Origin: Effrenium voratum
Lineage: Eukaryota > Sar > Dinophyceae > Suessiales > Symbiodiniaceae
Reading direction: 5' to 3'
NCBI GenBank assembly: GCA_963377175.1
Contig: CAUJNA010001446.1
Span: 1,440,065 to 1,504,064, forward strand
DNA: 64,000 bases
Below, one piece after another: positions 1 to 11,300 of this stretch. A program made the translations under genes and the position numbers. The notes under the pieces were generated by a model. That model was not told the origin of the DNA, searched no databases, and saw only the letters and a program-made list of their open reading frames with translations. Within the stretch, counting starts at the first letter, position 1. Every line of letters starts with the position of its first letter.

Positions 1-2362
1 AGGGCCAGTTGACCCGATAGAACTACCAACTCAAGCTTCCATTTCCGTTTTCGCCCTGGCAAAAATGGGAAAATATGTCCAGTGGTGATCGATTCCCTTT
101 AAAACCAGCAAGGCAGAATGAAACATATTCTTAAGCCAATATGGATGTAAGGGAATGCACCATCGCCAAAAAAAAAAAAAAACATATCTGCCAGATCCCA
201 TGGCGTGAAAACACAAATTTCAAAAGAGGGCTTAACCAGAATCCAAGGGCAAAATCTTACTTGTTCAGTGTTTTACGGGTCCAGGCAGGTTTTTAGAGGT
301 GATGTCCTAAGAACAGTTTCAGGAAGAGATCAAACGTCTCGTCCCTTCGTCGCCACTCGCCCCTATGCAATCTATCGGGCTTGCCGGATGCAGACTCCGG
401 CGGCAGGAATCATGGCAGCTCGGCGGCTCAGGGGAAAAAACCCGTTGGATGGCTTTTGGGTACTCCCAGAAGCTTCAGATACCTGGCTACATGTCAATCT
501 GTTTTCTTTAGCAAAGGGTTGGCATAACCTGTAAATAAGGGTGGGGTACTGTGTGTAGGGGTCAGGCTGTATGCCACTTGTAAAGTGCTTTTCCCCTGGG
601 TCCTCAATATTGAGACGACTGGACCCGTGTGGTACAGTCTGTCAAAGCCTGAAATCAGAATTGGAGCACCAAATAAATGACCTACATTGAGCTCTGGTTC
701 CTTGCTTGTGAGCACATCCTGCAAAAGGCACTAGTTTGAGCAGTGGCGAAACAAGATGGGTATAAGCTGTGATTGCTCAGCTGGATTTGGAGGAGACACT
801 CATACTTTTTTCAGGGTACAACCCTGTACCAACTTGTGATGGGTAATTATTTTGCTGGCAAACCCGTGGGCTGTCCAACTACCTAAAAAAACCAGAGGGT
901 ATTTGGAAACCACCTGCCTTTAGTAGGCTTCCCCAGTCTAGGCTGGAATTAGGACGCCAGCAAAAAAATACATTTTTTTGCCAGGTGAGTGGAAAACAAA
1001 GGGACCCCAGAAAAAGCAAAAAAGCAAAAAGGGGAGCTAATTCTGGGGAAGCAGTGTTGACCCGGATTGCTTCGGAACGGGTTACTGGATCCGGGTTGCG
1101 CGCCAGCCCAAACCACGAAGCTGGGGCACAGTTCGAGTGATCCAGACCAATTCGATACACGAGGTGAACCTGGCCATGGGTCAAAAGCCAAATCGGTTAG
1201 CCGCCAGTGAACATCCCAACCATGCACTAGTAGGTTCTAAAATGGGTGGTGAATTCACCTACCCCAACATGGGATCCCATAGGTTTTGACCCACAGCCAC
1301 CTGTGTGACTTTTGTTCACCTACATGGATGCAAAACCACAGCCCGATGCATGACTAGCCCTACCAAGCCTTTTAGTAAAAGTTGATGTTTTCACCATGGC
1401 CCATGGCACTTATATTTATTTTTCCCTAAGGAGAGCCTCTGAGATGCACGAATCATAACATGTTCTGACTCAGTTTCGCATTTAGAAGGCCGCACAACAC
1501 AACATTTGTTGGAGACCCAAAGTACCCAACGCCATATGGTGTGTCTGCTTTTGAGGGTGATTTTATGGTTTTTAAGGGAACCCACAAGGACAAGGACAAC
1601 CACCATTTTGGTGCTTCCCTCAACAACACACCCATATACTTAGTCCGCCCACAAAATATAACAGTTATAACATGTGTTGGGGGGATGCCACAATTATTCC
1701 ACGCTCAGCTTTTTGTTGGAGCATACCACAGATCCCATCCGCTTGTCGTCCGGACAGAGATGGACGGATCAGATTCCATCCGCTTTCTCGTTTTCGGACT
1801 TTTTGGCGGATTACAGGTGAACGATCACAGGCTTGCACTTCCCGATTTTGGGGGGTGCGTGCGCCCCGAGCATTGGCATGCTCCTGGCGATTCGACGCTG
1901 GCCTCTGCAAGCTGTTTGCTGTTTGCAGGAAAATTTGTGGGTTGACAACACCACCAACCCCAAATCGCAATGTGCTCCTCCACCCCCACACAAAAAAACC
2001 TGGACCAGTTGCTGTTTTTTTTCTCCATGCCCTTTACCCCAAAAACCTGCCACAGTGCCTGAAAACAGCAGCAATTTGGCTATGTAGGAAGGCGAAAGAG
2101 TGAAACAAAAAAAGGCTACTTCCCGGAAGGTGCCCGTGACTCATGCACTTTAAACAATTATTTGAAGCTCCCCTTAGGCGGCCAGAGTGAATCAGAGTAT
2201 GGTTGCACCAAAGATACCTAAAGGAACCCCCCTGTAAAAGCCAAATGGAAAGCTGTTGGTTGCCTACTACTCACTTCCTGAGTGGATTGGCGACAAAGGG
2301 CCAAAACTGTGGGTCCCCCAACAAACCGACGCATGCCCGTATGCGTGTTTTTAGGGTAGACA

Positions 2363-2499
2363 TACTGTGGACGGACGAACTCCATTTTGCACCACCCAAC
2401 AAAGCTTGGGATGATGATTCCCCCTGTAAATACCAACAAATATACATTTGTTTCCCGTTGTTTCAAAGTGGTGCACCGGATTCCGTCCATCCACAGTAC
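2363..2499. repeat. F10 full copy
   Basis: 137 bp; ends TACTGTGGATGGACGAAATC and GATTTCGTCCATCCACAGTA, core ATGATTCCCCCTGTAAATAC, CAACA and TTTCAAAGTGGTGC. Confidence 0.85.
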
Positions 2500-2917
2500 T
2501 TGCAGCACATCGTTTCTTATTTCTAGAGTGGATCGGCCCAAGTCCCAACTGTTCCTGCACCTAAAGCTTAAAATGGTCGAGACCGTTTTTTGCCGCAAGT
2601 CCGAAACGGAACTCAGGAAGTGAGTTTCGGGTGTTAAACAAAATCTGGGCGGTTCCTGAATTTCCCTTGCGAAACGCCTAACTTTTACTGGAAACGACCA
2701 CTCAACCCTAAGCCAAAACCCTAAAACAACTGGCCTAAGAATGAACAGATTACCAAGCGACCTACCCAAACGCTCCCAACTACTCGGGCCTTCGCAAAGA
2801 GTTGATATTTGAAGGTCCTGGTTGGTGTCCCATTCAGAGGGGTCGATTTACCCTCTCTAGAGGGGTCCGGCTGAGAGTCTGGGTAAAACGTGTCTGCAAA
2901 AACAAGAAAAGACCATG

Positions 2918-3220
2918 CCTGGAGTCTCCTTCTGACCCTTAAAACAAATTGGTGGTCACTACCCAAAATTAAGATTCGGGTCATGACCCCTTTTTCTAGG
3001 GGGCAGAAGGAGACTCTAGGTACTGATAATTCATTTTGGGTTGCAATACCGGCTTTACTTGTTGGACGTTTGGCTCAAGGCGTTTAGCCGGCGCGAGCGC
3101 TCAAAGAAGACTACCTGGAGTCTCCTTCTGACCCTTTAAAAATGGTTGGTCACTATATACCCAAAATTAAGATTCGGGTCATGACCCCTTTTTCTAGGGG
3201 TCAGAACAAGACTCCAGGTG
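2918..3220. repeat. F1: two full copies in tandem
   Basis: Two F1 inverted-repeat elements at 2918-3022 and 3112-3220, same orientation, 90 bases apart. Ends: TACCTGGAGTCTCCTTCTGA and its reverse complement; core with TTGGTCA, CCCAAAATTAAGATTCGGGT and CATGACCCC. About 105 bp each. Confidence 0.9.
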
Positions 3221-3653
3221 CAAACCAACAGTTCAGGCTGTTTGGTTCCCCGCTTCAAGCCCTGAAATTCCCAAGCTGCCGCCCATTTGAAGCACTGGCA
3301 ATTCGACCAATTCCATTTGGAGGACCACGATTGAACGGGTACATGGTGAGTGAGTGACATATGAACCTCTTAAAAAATCGGTGACCCAAAGTCATGTGGT
3401 TGTTTTGTTTTCTCCCAACATTAGTTGAGTTATATGAACCCAACCTTTGTTGAATGGTGGATTGAACATGGCTGCAACGCTGGTACCAATCGGACCCAGC
3501 ATCAGTCCCCATAAAGATAATTTTCACCAACCCATGTTTGAGTTGGAGTTTTGAGGGTCCAGGCAAGTTGGTGAAATATAAACCCAACGTGGCCAGCAAC
3601 TGAACCACAGGGTCAAGTTTCATCCATCCATAGGCCTTAGGAAAAATAGGGTT

Positions 3654-4320
3654 CCCTTGGCAGATGGCTCAAAACCCCATCTAAGTGGAACCCACCCAGT
3701 TGCTGCAACAGTGACTGAAAAAGCGATCGCAACTTGGCTATCTAGGCATCTACTTCTAGCCAAACTCAGCGATCAAAAGGACAGACCCGCTCTATTTTTA
3801 ACCAAACCGAAGCCGATCAAAAGGACACCTCATCCAGATAGCTCACAAAACCCCATCTAAGTGGAACCCATCGATTTTTAACCAAACCTAAGCCGATCAA
3901 AAGGACCCCATGCATCCTAACCAAAGTTGCGATCCGTTTTTGGGGTAAAGTGCATGGAAAAAGCGATCGCAACTTGGCTATCTAGGCATCTACTTTTCAC
4001 CAAACTCAGCGATCAAAAGGACAGAACCCATCTATTTGTAACCAAACCTAAGCCGATCAAAAGGACACTCATCCAAATAGCTCACACAAACAAAAAGAGA
4101 AAACTAGGTGGAACCCACCTAAAGTCTCCATGACCCTTTAAAAATGGGGTCATTGCCCCAAATAATGGGGTTGTGGACATTTGTTTTAAGGGTCATGGAG
4201 ACTCCAGCATCTATGTTTAACCAAACTCAGCGATCAAAAGGACACCTCATCCAGATAGCTCACAAAACCCCATCTAAGCGGAACCCATCGATTTTTAACC
4301 AAACTCACCGATCAAAACTT
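3654..4320. repeat. Local tandem repeats containing F3 right ends
   Basis: Blocks of about 240 bp recur: GCGATCGCAACTTGGCTATC, then CAAACTCAGCGATCAAAAGG, then AGATAGCTCACAAAACCCCA and GTGGAACCCATCGATTTTTA. Copies begin near 3717, 3957 and (partial) 4205; another F3 right end is at 4470-4530. Looks like a local expansion seeded by an F3 end. Confidence 0.8.
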
Positions 4321-4534
4321 GGTCGCTGTTGACCCCCCTGCAAAATGTTTAACCTCTTGGGGGTTCAGTAGAAAACCAACTTGACTTCAACCAAAAAGTT
4401 AAAGTCTAAAGATCCGTTGCCCAATAGCAGTCAAAAAAACAAAAAAAAAAACATGCATGGGGACAAGAAAAACAATCGCAACTTGGCTATCTAGGCATCT
4501 ACTTTTTACCCAAACTCAGCGATGAAAAGGACCC

Positions 4535-4670
4535 CCACCGCCTCCTCCGGAGCCGGTTTTCCCTCCGTTTCGGATCTCCTCCGCTGCACCTCCGGCGCTC
4601 TCTCCGAGAGCGCGGCGTCGGAGCGGCTGCGCACAGGCCGCTGCTCCTTCCGCCGGGGGGGAAAAACGTC
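4535..4670. CDS. GC-rich exon candidate, strand undecided
   Basis: A sharply GC-rich island between an F3-related repeat and an F8 element. Minus frame: basic and charged (RRKEQRPVRSRSDAALSERA, then PEVQRRRSETEGKPAPEEAV). Plus frame: Ser/Leu-rich (SGAGFPSVSDLLRCTSGALS). Both have similar G/C third-position content. If minus, it could be a kinase C-terminal extension or the next gene. No family recognised. Confidence 0.4.
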
Positions 4671-4688
4671 GGCCCTGCGTCAAACAAA

Positions 4689-4832
4689 CCTCCATGTGCT
4701 GAGAAGTCCCCTGGAAAAACATAGTAAAAAGGAAGAACAAAACGAAGAAAAACAAATCAGTAGTGAAATTGATTCCCTTTAGAACCAACAGGGGATTTTG
4801 TCTTTTAAACATATCCCTTCAGCAAATGGAAG
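4689..4832. repeat. F8 copy
   Basis: F8 has ends (C)TTCCATTTGCTTAAGTCC and AGCAAATGGAAG; the core has AATATGTCCAGTAGTGATTG, ATTCCCTTTAAAACCAACAG and AACAAACATATT. It borders the GC-rich island at 4535-4670. Confidence 0.8.
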
Positions 4833-5269
4833 CAACGCATGGTGAGCTCCAAAGACCCGTTTTGAGGCCCAACAAAATTTCACGAAAAGGAGTGTGACCC
4901 GAGCCGAACTAGCTGTGAAAAAGCGGAACTTACTGAGAGTTCATTTGGCTGTGGTTGCCAAACCACTGGGATCCCATTTTGGGGTAGGTGAATTGTTGAA
5001 AAAAAAAAACGCCAAACAATGGCATTTTGGGTCTTAGCCAATATTCCCTTTCGGCATTGGATCTAAAAACGAGTTGTTTTAAAGAACCGTCGAGGGATTG
5101 CTCGAGTGGAGTCTCCGTAAGGGGGTTGCAAGCCATTTTTAGATGGTATTTCGAGAGGATCCAAGCCATTTCTACCGGAATTTCGAGGGTCCAACTGACA
5201 TGCCTGGGAACCACCAATTCCTTCTGGTGCTTCACCAAACAACCTTTTTCTTGCCGTCAAACACTGTTT

Positions 5270-5350
5270 TTAGATCAGATCGAATCCGGTTTGAGGAAGC
5301 CACCGAGCTACTCGCTCCACTTCGCGCAGCTGTGCCGCGACGGGAACCCG
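5270..5350 (-). CDS. Possible last kinase exon
   Basis: If GAG|CGG is the 3' splice site, this frame reads RVPVAAQLREVERVARWLPQ and ends TGFDLI, stop TAA, in phase with exon 10. It would be a short C-terminal tail. It is uncertain because the plus strand of the same island has a frame with higher G/C third positions (PPSYSLHFAQLCRDGNPLRP), so this may instead be an exon of another gene on plus. Confidence 0.35.
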   Translation of the reverse strand, partial: RVPVAAQLREVERVARWLPQTGFDLI

Positions 5351-8300
5351 CTCCGTCCACCATGACGGTGTCCGAACCCATAGGTCGAGCGGGGTCTCCA
5401 TGTGGGGGTCTCCATGGGAAACCACGAGACACAAAGCTTTTTTTGTTTTTCGGGGGGTTCAGGTCCTTCTGCCCCCTGGACAAAAACTGGCCGATTGCCC
5501 CGAATCTTGACTTTTGGGGACTCTGACCAACCAGTTTCAAAGGGGTCAGAAGGAGACTCCGAGAACGTGAGTCGGGTTGGGCCGGGGCCCCGGTTCCCGG
5601 AAGGATGTCGACCCAATCTCGCCTGGCGCAGCCAGGGCATGGAAAGCACCGTCATGGGCGCCGGCCTTGACTTCTTCCTCGGGACGAGGAACCATTGTGT
5701 ATATATATATATATACAGACGTAAGTAAACACAGGAATAAAGACAACAAATCAAAGACACAACAAAAAGAAAACAACAAACAGGAAGATAAAACTGGCGA
5801 AGAGAAACAAGACGAAAACAACTATAGTTTGTGCATGATTGAAACTCCCGCCTACCGGCTTCGCTGGCTGTACTGGAAGTCCCAACAAATCTGAGTGACG
5901 TCAAACATTTTTTGGTAGTTTGAGGGTGCAGGTATGTCCTTTATGCAAGTGGCTGAATGTAGGCCGTGTGTCCCACTACGCCCCTGCAACATGTAGGGTG
6001 AAACCAGTCTAGGGTCCGTTCGGGGCTTGGACAACGAAGAGGCTGTAAGGGCCCAAAACATATCGGGATCCAGAAATGGCGCAAACACAGAAACGTGTAG
6101 GGCCCAAAAAGCCACAAGGATAAAACATGGGCGAAGGGAAGCCCAAAATGACAAAGGGTTGATTTGTTGTGAGCAAGAGAGTCAAATAAAACACGGTTCT
6201 GGTCGGGGCCTTGTTTTGAGGCGGGGAACATGTCTTGTGGTCCCAAGAAGACAAGGCAAAATTGCCGTTTGATGCCCACATCGTTTGCTCCTCTCATTAG
6301 GATGAAGCTTGGTTTTCAAGTGCCTGGACCCTCAAACTTCGTGGGGTGAGATGCTCCAACATTCTGTGGTGAACTCCCTTTTATAAGTTGGTCTCGTTCT
6401 TTCGGGTCCGATCCGCACCCTTTCCAAAACCCCCCATGAAATACTCAGATGTGGAAATTCCCACGGCCTAAAGGCTCCCAACTACTCCCTGGCGGCTCGA
6501 AAAGAGTTCCTGAAACCCCAAAATGTCAACCTAAAATTGGTTGGTTATAGCCACCTCAACTTCTGGTTGGTGAGTGTCCTTTGTTCTTATTTTCTGGGCA
6601 GTTTGAGGGTCCAGGTTGATATTTGAGTTGGCCTTTCCTGGTTGGTGTCCCAACAAAAGAGGGGTGGATTCGACCCTCCCGTTCGAAGGGTCCGTTTGCT
6701 GAGAATCCGTGTGAGTTGGTTCTCGTGGAAGCTGTGGCCAGCCAGTTGTTTTCCTTTGTTGAATAGCCCTTCAAAACGCCAAACGGATGCACTGCCCTGT
6801 ACGGGTTTTCAAAAGTAAAACAATGTGTGTTGTTGAAAACCGTGTTTTGCTAAGCAACCGGCTCAAAACCCGGCTTCTCGTTTGCACCCTGTATTTTCAA
6901 TCGTTCTTGGAGTAGATCTATTCACCTGGTTGCTTACCAAAAACACGGTTTCCCAAGAAAACCCGTCCAAAAACCAAAAATAACACGTAACAATGGTGGT
7001 TCTGACAAATGCAGGGCTTCTCTCTTCCTTCTCTTCCGAGCAGCTCCAATGCCAGACACTCCGTGATCAGGTCCTTGCACTCCTGGACCAAGCCGACGGG
7101 TCACCGATGTCTGAAATGAGTTGTGGCCGAAAAAAGGAACCAAAACTGGTTCTATACTCATTGCGTCCATACTTACCTGTATAGCAGGTAACCAAGGGAA
7201 CCACCCTTTAAATACCAAGAGGAAGATCGCTGGTGACGAGCGAAAGAGGTAACTTGGATCCACTGAAACAATATCTATACACTATGTATACACATGCATC
7301 TTTGCATATACCACTAAAACGGAGTGAACAAACAACAGGAGTCAGGGAGCAAGGAAACGACCCTCCGTCGGAGAGGTCAGGGCCTCTCTTGGTTCAGGTC
7401 TTTTGACCGGGCCTGTTTGAGGTCTGTGCCTACCTGGCTGAATAGATTGGCCAGAGAAGCTTCTCATTCTACCACTTAAAATGGTCTTCTGATTCTGGAG
7501 TCCTGAAAAAAACGGAGGTGGCCCCCCCCTTGCTAGGGAGCCCTAAAGGAACCCCAGGAAATGCTACAAAACCCGGCTCTCAGGTAAACCCCTGTGTATT
7601 AATATGGGGTGTCCAACTGGAATCAAACCACTTTTGGAGGGGGTTTCGGTTTTCCCCCCCCCCTTTTTAATGAACTGGCGGTGATTAAAATGTGGTCATG
7701 GAGACTCCAGGCCCCTTCTGGCTCAAAATTAAGAGCTAGGGTTACGCAGGTTTTGGTCCATGATTCCACTTGCCAGGGTTCCATTTTGGTACCGGTTTTT
7801 TGAGCCACAGCCAAATGGGTTGCCCAGAAAAAAAAGGAAAAAAACGAAGGTTAAAGGCTGAGAACTCGGCTTGGACTCAACCACCCTTAAATCAACCAAA
7901 ACTCTGCTCAGTGGATTTCCATGGGGAAAAAACAAGGTTCGGCATCCAGTTTCTTTTTGGGCTGGTTGAGTTTGAAAGGAAATAGTTGAACCCTCCCGAA
8001 AAAAAGAAAAAAAAAGAAAAAAAAACAAAACAAAAAAAAAACAAAAAAAGAGGAGGAGCAAGGGCGCCATTGGGCAACCAAAGTTGAACCGGATGGCTCC
8101 CGGAGCCAAGCCGCGTCCCGACGTCCCGACGTCCCGCGCCCCGACGTCCCCCGACTCGTCCTCTGGGACGCTCTGCCACTGCCGCCGCTTCCAATCCACC
8201 GGCGAGGCCCGGACCGCGGAGAGAAAGCCCTCCACCGTGGGGTAGCTCCATAACCTCCTCGAGATGAGAGGTATGTGGACCATTTCTTTCAAGGGGCGGA

Positions 8301-11300
8301 TTCGCAAATGGATGCCTTTTTTTGTTTTTTTTTGTTATTTATAACGGGGAAACGAGGAAGCTGCACTAGTTTGCAGGGGGTTCCCTGTGTTTATATTGAC
8401 TCTCCGTACCCTTTTCGTGTTGGTTTTTGACGACTCAGGAAACAAAACTTCCTAAAGTGGGTTGAACATCCAAGTAAACAGCAGTTCATAATTTTGATGG
8501 TAGGTATGTTGACCCTGGGCTTCAGTTGCAAGTTGCCGGGCAAGCCACCAAAAAATAATAATATGCTTGGTCCATATTTCAATGCCATTGTTTACCTGCT
8601 AGCTTCCATTTCCTGAACATTGCCCCCCCGGAAAAAGCAAAATATTATATATATATATATGTATGTATATATATATATATATGTATATACATATTATGAT
8701 AAACAAATATGTCCAGTGATGGATTCCAACTTGACAGCCAACAGGGGAAAATAACAAACATCTAGCGAATGGACGGTAAGTACCTAGATTTTGGGGTTCA
8801 GGCAGGCCATCATTGAAACAATGGTTGGATTCATGCTTCACAACCATTGAGGGTCAACCTTTATTTTTCATGGTGGCTGAGCGGCTTTCTTTCCTAGGGT
8901 AGACCCTCAAACGACAAAGCAAAAAAAAACACATGCAGGAAGAACAACCACCCCATGTTTTTGTGTTGCAATAACCCATGCTATGCTTTTCTAATTTGAG
9001 GGTCCAGGTACCTGAACCCTCAAACTTCTGACAATGGGGTATTGCAACCCAAACATATGGCTGGTGAAATCCCGGTGTTTGATGGGTGACATCCGCTTTT
9101 GTTTTTAATGGTTGTTTTTGAGTGTCCAGGTACTCGTTCCGCACCTTGTTTTGGGTGATGAAATATGAACCCAGCGTGGCCGGCCTGCAACTGAAGCCCA
9201 GGGGTCCAGTAGTGATAGATTCCCTTAAAAAAAAGAATCAGCAAATGGGAAAACGGCTATCTTTTGGCCCAACAAACAAACGCGCCCAGGGGTGTTTTTA
9301 GGGACTCTGGTGGACATTCATATGCCCAATTCAATTAAATTCATAGACACAAACGAAAGCCGTGGGGTTCTTAAACCCCAACCGTTTCAGCTTTTCAGCT
9401 TGGCTTCCCTTTAAGCCAACCCCAAAAAGGTACCCTTCGCCTCAAAACCACCCAAGGGGTTTTGCCATGTTCGTCGACATGTCCCTCCCAAATGGATCAT
9501 AGACAAATCAGAAAATCTTGACACACCTACTGTAGGGCTTTGCCACAGGGTTTAATAAACATAACCGACCATGTCCTCTCGGTTTCCCAGTAAAACCAAC
9601 CCCTGAATCCCCAAAAAGTCTTGGCCAAACAAACAAAACACACTTTTTCAGGTTTTCCCCAAAAGCATCCAAACAATGCTTCACTCGTCCGAGTGAAGAA
9701 CTCACCCTCAGCGAGTTCCCCAATCCCATGCCCAACAAGCCTTGGTTGCTGTTGACCCGTCGGCAACACCCTGACAACTCTTGCGGGTTCAGTGGCAAAA
9801 CCAACTTGATGTCCGAAACAGCTGAAGTCCAAAGATCCAACCAACAGCAATCATGCAGCTGCCGTCCACCTCAACCAAAAATGCATCTCCCAGGCCCCCC
9901 TGCCATATTTGTCCTGCTATAGTTTTATTAGGAACTATAATCATTACTGGTCTAGAAGTCTTATAAATAACATGTGCAACACATTGTTTTTCCAGAACCA
10001 CTGATACCCAAAAGCACTTGATCAGGTTTGACGACCAAAGCGAGAGAACCATCCGTCCTCGGCAGTCGACCTGTGATCATGATGTGAAGGCACAAGCCGC
10101 AGCTCCAGACGTCTTGCTTCTCCGAGGGGCTCTCACCGTCCAACACCTGGCGCCCGAAAACGCGAGGAGGAGACCCTCCTTGCAGGGTTCCACTTTTGAC
10201 TAGGGCACCTGGAGCCTCAAACTACCCATTAAAAAGGGAGTTCACCCCATAAATTTGAGCGATACTCCATTTTTTATTGGGAATTGGAGGGTCCAGGTAG
10301 ACTTAAACCCAGGCTTGGTTCATTTACAGGGGTGGTCAACAAAGTGGAACCCTGCCCCCTGTTCAAGTTGGGCAGAAAACTGCAACCCCAATTAGACCAG
10401 TCTATAGCTAAGAGCAAAGAACACGCCTGCAGGTTGGTGCCATTAGGAGTGTTTTTTTTGGTAGGGGCACCCGGCAGGCTGCCTGACATGTTGCCCTCTT
10501 CTGCATGAACCCTTTGTGAATTAAACAAAGACAACGACGCAAACTGGGTCTGTGTCTGAGTCTGCGTCTGCGCCTGTGTCTGTCTCTATGTGGGCTGGCG
10601 GGCAGGCGAGCGGGCGGGCGGGCGGGCGGGCGGGTGTGTTTGTTTGTTTGTGTGTGTGTGTGTGTCTCTGTGCGTGTTTTTGCTTGTTTGTTGGTTTGCT
10701 TGTCTGCCTGTTTGTGTGCTTGCTTGGTTGGCAGTGAGTGTTGTTGCTGAATTGACTGTTTGCTTGGTTTGCTTGTTTTGCTTGTTTGTTTGTTTGTTTG
10801 TTTGTTTGTTTGTTCGTTCGTTTGTTTGTCTGTTTGTCTGCGCGTCTGTTTGTCTGTCTGTCTTTCTGTCTGCCTGCCTGCCTGTCTGTCTGTTTCTCTG
10901 TCTGTCTCTGTCTGTCTGCTTGCCTTCCTGTCTGTTTGTTGGTTGGTTGGTTTGTTGGTGTGTGTGTGTGTGTGTGGTGTGTGTGTGTGTGGGTGGGTGC
11001 GTGGGTGCGTGGGTGCGTGGGTGCGTGGGTGCGTGGGTGCGTGGGTGCGTGCGTGGGTGCGTGGGTGGGTGGGTGAGTGGGTGCGTGGGTGGGTGGGTGG
11101 GTGGGTGGGTGGGTGGGTGGGTGGGTGTGTGTGTGTGTGTGTGCTTGTTTGTTTGTTTGTTTGATTGTTTGTTTGGTTGTTTGGTTGGTTGGTTGGTTGT
11201 TTGCTTATCTGTTTGCTTGTTTGCTTGTGTTTGTTTGTTGTAGTCGCTGCTTCAGGCCTAGGCTTAGATGTGAGATGCGGATGTCTTCTTTCGTGGAAGG

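Larger units (their letters stand above)
1..4500. other. Repeat-rich stretch without a firm gene
   Basis: Contains an F8 copy, F11-type GATCCCATTTTGGGGTAGGTG sequence near 1230-1290, an F10 copy, an expanded F5, two F1 and the F3-seeded tandem region. Weak coding hints only: 355-440 (plus FVATRPYAIYRACRMQTPAA or a minus frame) and a 134-codon plus frame at 1541-1945 without clear codon bias. Confidence 0.6.

Noticed and set aside
1541..1945. 134-codon plus frame as a gene
   Set aside because: No codon bias, no motif, overlaps long minus frames, and lies in repeat-rich DNA.
5308..5904. 198-codon minus frame
   Set aside because: It runs through an F1 remnant and a (TA)n tract; only the short kinase segment in another frame is supported.
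10590..11243. 217-codon open frame rich in Cys, Val and Leu
   Set aside because: It is a product of G/T simple repeats; overlapping frames show the same pattern and there is no codon bias.
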